In this document: piece by piece, positions 60,927 to 64,000 of the stretch
Position numbering within the stretch: the first letter of the stretch is position 1
Layout of the letters: each line of letters opens with the position of its first letter
Assembly: GCA_032173965.1 (NCBI GenBank)
Contig: CM063284.1
Span: 130,161,625 to 130,225,624 of the forward strand
DNA length: 64,000 nt
DNA from: Sitta carolinensis
Taxonomy: Eukaryota; Chordata; Aves; Passeriformes; Sittidae
Direction: 5' to 3'
Made by a program: the position numbers and the translations under genes
The notes under the pieces: generated by a model
Told to the model about the DNA's origin: nothing
The model's database searches: none
The model's input: only the letters and a program-made list of their open reading frames with translations

Positions 60927-61505
60927 AATCACAGAATCAAGCACCATAGATCAAGGCACTAAGTGCCATTGCCAGTCTTTCCTTAAATATCTCCATGGAC
61001 ATTGACTCCACCACTTCTCTGGACATTCCATTCCAATGTCTAATCACCCTTTCTTGAAGAAATTCTTCCTAATGTCCAACCTCAACCTCCTCTGTCACAG
61101 CTTATGCCAATTTCCTTTTGTTGTGTCACTTGTTACCTGGGAGGTAAACTCCCACCTGGCTACAACCTCCTCTAGGCACTTGTATAGAAAATTCTTGTCT
61201 GCCCTGAGCTTCATTTTCTCCAGGCTAAACACCCCCAGTTCCCTCAGCTGCTCCTCACAGGACTTGTGCTCCAGCACAAGCTCCATTTCCCCTCTCTGGA
61301 CTCGCTCCAGCCCCTCAATGTCCTTCCTGAACTGAGGGGCCCAGAACTGGACACAGCACTCGAGGTGTGGCCTCACCAGTGCCCAGCACTCTCACTGCCC
61401 TGTTCCTGCTGGCCACACCATTGCTGATACAGGCCAGGATGCCACTGGCCTTCCTGGCCACCCGGACACACGCTGGCTCATGTTCAGCCAGCTGCCGCCC
61501 AGCAC
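60927..61505 (-). mobile_element. CR1 copy, minus orientation, beside NDUFAF6
   Basis: Starts ATCACAGAATCAAGCACC and follows antisense CR1 through CAACCTCAACCTCCTCTG, CCAGAACTGGACACAGCACT and TGGCTCATGTTCAGCCAGCT. Its closeness to copy A at 23.6 kb (shared GCACTAAGTGCCA) suggests the same subfamily. It ends about 155 bases before the NDUFAF6 start codon. Confidence 0.92.
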
Positions 61506-61660
61506 TCGAGGTGCTTTTCCGCTGGGTGGCTTTCCAGCCGCAGTGCCGGAGGAGCGGCGGGCGGCGGGCTGCGGGCGCCGCTGCGGGCCCCGGGCGGCGC
61601 ACAAAGCGCCGCGCGCCCCCTGCCGGCCACCCGTGCGCGGCGCGGGGGCGGGGCCGGGCC

Positions 61661-61698
61661 ATGGCGGGCAGCATGGCGGGCAGCATGGCGCGGGCAGC
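61661..61698 (+). repeat. NDUFAF6: Three tandem start-codon units in NDUFAF6
   Basis: ATGGCGGGCAGC twice, then a third unit with a 2-base gain (ATGGCGCGGGCAGC). All three ATGs are in frame. Confidence 0.85.
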
Positions 61699-61842
61699 GC
61701 TCCGGCGCGGCGGGGTCGGGCACCGCCTGGCGCGGCCGCAGGCGCTCGGCGGGAGGGCGGCGGCGGCGGGCTGGAGCGGCCCGGCGGGCTGGAGCGGCCC
61801 GGCGGCCGGAGGAGCGGTGCAGTACTGCGCCGAGCTGGTGCG
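61661..61842 (+). CDS. NDUFAF6: NADH:ubiquinone oxidoreductase complex assembly factor 6, coding exon 1
   Basis: NDUFAF6 is a mitochondrial protein of the squalene/phytoene-synthase-like fold needed for assembly of respiratory complex I. The exon starts at ATG 61661 in a strong context (GGGCCATGG) and runs 60 codons plus two bases to donor GTGAGTGC. The product is Arg/Ala-rich with almost no acidic residues, as expected for a mitochondrial targeting peptide. It ends VQYCAELVR, matching human HYCLELLR just before exon 2. Position (next to TP53INP1) and strand agree with human. The first 40 or so residues are not conserved and rest on synteny and composition. Exon 2 is not in the window. Confidence 0.85.
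61769..61804 (+). repeat. NDUFAF6: 18-bp tandem duplication in NDUFAF6 exon 1
   Basis: GGCTGGAGCGGCCCGGCG occurs twice back to back and encodes a doubled GWSGPA peptide. Confidence 0.9.
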
Positions 61843-62103
61843 GTGAGTGCCCGCCGCGGGGGCTGCAGGCGCGGGGCTGCGCGCTCCGCTGAGCGGCGCG
61901 GCGAGTCCGGCCTGGGAAAGCTCGGCAGCGCTTCCCACCCGACGGGAATGCTGACGCGTTCCCGGAAAGGATGACTGGGATTACCCAGGCCGCCCTCGGC
62001 TGTTTTTTACCCGAAAACAGCCCCTGTGGTTAGCGGGACCACGCCGTGTCAGGAGCATGGAAACCAGGCGCGTATTTAGGCCGCGTGGACGATTCAGCCT
62101 GCA

Positions 62104-62275
62104 CACAGAATCGCTGATTAGTTTGTGCTGGAAGGGACCTTTGGAGATATCCAGTGCAAACCCCCGCCCAGGCTGGGTTACCTAGAGCAGGTTACACAGA
62201 AAGGTGTCCTGCCGGGTGTTGAATGTGTCCAGAGAGGGACTCTCCACGACTTTCCTGGGCACCAATACCCTCCCC
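62104..62275 (-). mobile_element. CR1 fragment in NDUFAF6 intron 1
   Basis: CACAGAATCGCTGATTAG, GGAAGGGACCTTTGGAGAT and CTAGAGCAGGTTACACAG match the antisense CR1 3' end. Confidence 0.85.
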
Positions 62276-62515
62276 CTCCTCCCGTCCCTTCATGGCTGCA
62301 TCTCTTCAGAAGTATTGAACGTTTCTTTGTCCTCATATCGGTGTTCTGGAGAGCGAAATCACCGAAGTGGGTGTTTAAAAATATTCAGTATTTTCAGATC
62401 TTGGCTACTGAGAAGTAGCCATGCTTCCTGAGTGCTCCTTGGCAAAACGGGCCAAAGCAGAGGACATCTGACAGCTGAGTACCTTCTCTGTCCTAACTGC
62501 AAGAGGAAGGCTATG

Positions 62516-62655
62516 TTTGGGGGTTTAGGTGGTTTGGGGTTTTTTTGTGGGTTTTTTTTGGGTTTTTTTTTTGTTTTGTTTTTTTTTTTTTTTTTTGTTT
62601 TTGGGTTTTTTTTTGCTTTTGTATTTTTGTGAGGTTGTTTTGGTTTTTTTTGTCA
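62516..62655. repeat. T-rich/G-interrupted simple repeat
   Basis: About 140 bases of T runs broken by G or GGG. ORFs over it are poly-Phe artefacts. Confidence 0.85.
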
Positions 62656-64000
62656 AACCCAAAATGTTCCAAGAGGAGCGGGAGTGCAGTCAGACAGTCG
62701 CTTCCAGGTCAGGCCACTTTTCCTTCTAGGATTCTGGGCCCTAAACAATGTGTAGGGCCCCTTGGCTGCTTTGTACTTCTCAGGAATTCAGTTCTTTGTA
62801 AAGTAAGAAGTTAAACAAGTATCTTAGTAAAGCCCTAGGTAATTTCCCTTTGGATACTGTTGTTGCAGATGATTGACAAAAAAGCTGGGAGAAGGGTTCC
62901 ATATATGCATAGAAAGAGTGGAACAGGATTATCTTCTCCAAACTGGTGCTTGTAAAAGACAGAAAGGTGTGTGTGGTCTGCAGTAATGTCTGAGGTAGGA
63001 AAACAAAGGGAAAGAAATGGGACAATCTTAAATGTACAGTGCAGCATCAAGAAACTGACCTGTACAGATGCACCAGAACACACAGCCATGTTGCATTTTT
63101 CATGATTTTCAGAAAACAGCTTTCTTTTCCTAGTTATTCTACCCGGGATTTGTTTCCCTGATACTCAGGAGACCAGAGGCTGTGTGTGCAGCCAATGTCC
63201 AGGTAAAGTTAACATCTGCAGGTAAAATGTTTCCAGTAACAAACAACTGTGAACAGAGTAGTTAGGTTCCAATGAGATGGTTGAATTTAAACTTTTTTTA
63301 TATGAATTTTTGTTAAATGATAAAAGGACTAATTAGTAAAATACACAAGCATTCAAAATAGTAAAATGAAAGGTAGTTATGCTTTTGGCATAATTTAATT
63401 TAAGCTGCTGTTCCCAGTTGCTCAGATATTGCATGGAAATAATAATTATAAAAAACGAGTGGAAGGATTATTATTCAAACAGAAATAAAACACCTGGGGC
63501 AATGCAAGTGTCAGCAACTCTCTAGTTCTAAATTTGAGTTGCCAGCATATTAGGAGGTACAACTGAGTTGTGCTTCAATAATGTACATTTGCTTTTGCAG
63601 TATAGATGTCCTTTCTCTTCTGTCTTCCTTTTCCTGTTAAACACCTAAATTCACTTCAAGCTATTTTACTAAAAATATGTTTCCTTTTTAGGTATGTTTT
63701 ATGTCTCTTACTGTCTATGATGCCTGCTCTCAAAGACAAGCTTGTAGATTGATAGCTTTATTACAAATTCATTCTATAGAAAGCCCAGTTATGACCATTG
63801 CTAATTTTTCTTCTGTGTGTGGGTTCATATTGTAAGCTTATACTTACTTGAAAACTATGAAAACACTCGATACCTGACTTAAGGTCATTCCCTCCTTTCT
63901 TCATTCCTTACACTGATACATGAAGGGGGTTGGGGTGGAATGTGATCTATAGCAATACCAATTTTATTTTACTGAGGCTTAATGGATTTGCTACACTGAT

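Larger units (their letters stand above)
61500..61960. promoter_or_regulatory. NDUFAF6: NDUFAF6 CpG island and promoter
   Basis: G+C-rich, CG-dense region covering the first coding exon and about 150 bases upstream, including GGGGCGGGGCC just before the start codon. No TATA box seen. Confidence 0.7.
61843..64000 (+). other. NDUFAF6: NDUFAF6 intron 1 (partial)
   Basis: Follows the donor at 61843. Contains a CR1 fragment and a T-rich repeat; no exon resembling NDUFAF6 exon 2 was found. Confidence 0.7.

Noticed and set aside
61315..61974. Minus-strand 207-codon ORF and plus-strand 164-codon ORF over the NDUFAF6 start
   Set aside because: They cross the CR1 boundary and the real exon in wrong frames.
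62432..62814. Phe-rich plus-strand ORFs near 62.5 kb
   Set aside because: Translations of the T-rich simple repeat.
63660..63760. Acceptor-like TTCCTTTTTAG near 63691 as NDUFAF6 exon 2
   Set aside because: The following bases do not encode the conserved peptide that follows the first exon, and no fitting donor was seen.

Overview
This is nuclear DNA of a bird. The repeats are almost all CR1 LINEs, on both strands and at several stages of decay, and the genes are vertebrate genes with introns in the order INTS8 (+), CCNE2 (-), TP53INP1 (-), NDUFAF6 (+). That is the order of human 8q22.1; in birds the block is expected on the chromosome matching chicken chromosome 2. The species cannot be named from this window.

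Layout: 1-4505 holds the last nine exons I can see of INTS8. Its 3' end faces, and probably overlaps, the 3' UTR of CCNE2, whose eleven coding exons run leftward from 16645 to 5765, with a non-coding first exon near 18.1 kb in a large CpG island. 19-31 kb is intergenic and rich in CR1; it includes a three-level nest (a solo LTR inside one CR1, inside another CR1). 31.0-42.8 kb is TP53INP1 (long 3' UTR, three coding exons, CpG-island first exon). 43.0-60.9 kb is intergenic with few recognisable repeats. 61661-61842 is coding exon 1 of NDUFAF6, and the rest of the window is its first intron.

The genes do not form an operon; they are a conserved syntenic block of independent genes: snRNA and transcription processing (INTS8), G1/S control (CCNE2), p53 stress response and autophagy (TP53INP1), and mitochondrial complex I assembly (NDUFAF6). 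The CCNE2 reading frame is intact across all splice junctions (405 codons plus stop, against 404 aa in human). Two coding frameshifts stand out: a 2-base gain in an INTS8 exon and a 1-base loss in a C-run of TP53INP1. Both lie in otherwise perfectly conserved genes, so sequence error is more likely than gene loss.

I found no RNA genes, CRISPR arrays or novel gene system. The points most worth a second look are the two frameshifts, a possible alternative CCNE2 3' splice site that would remove its C-terminal degron, the nested LTR/CR1 locus, CR1 copies beside all three promoters, and an 18-bp perfect inverted repeat in the CCNE2 CpG island. Splice sites were assigned by eye from GT/AG signals, reading phase and remembered human protein sequences; no alignment was run.
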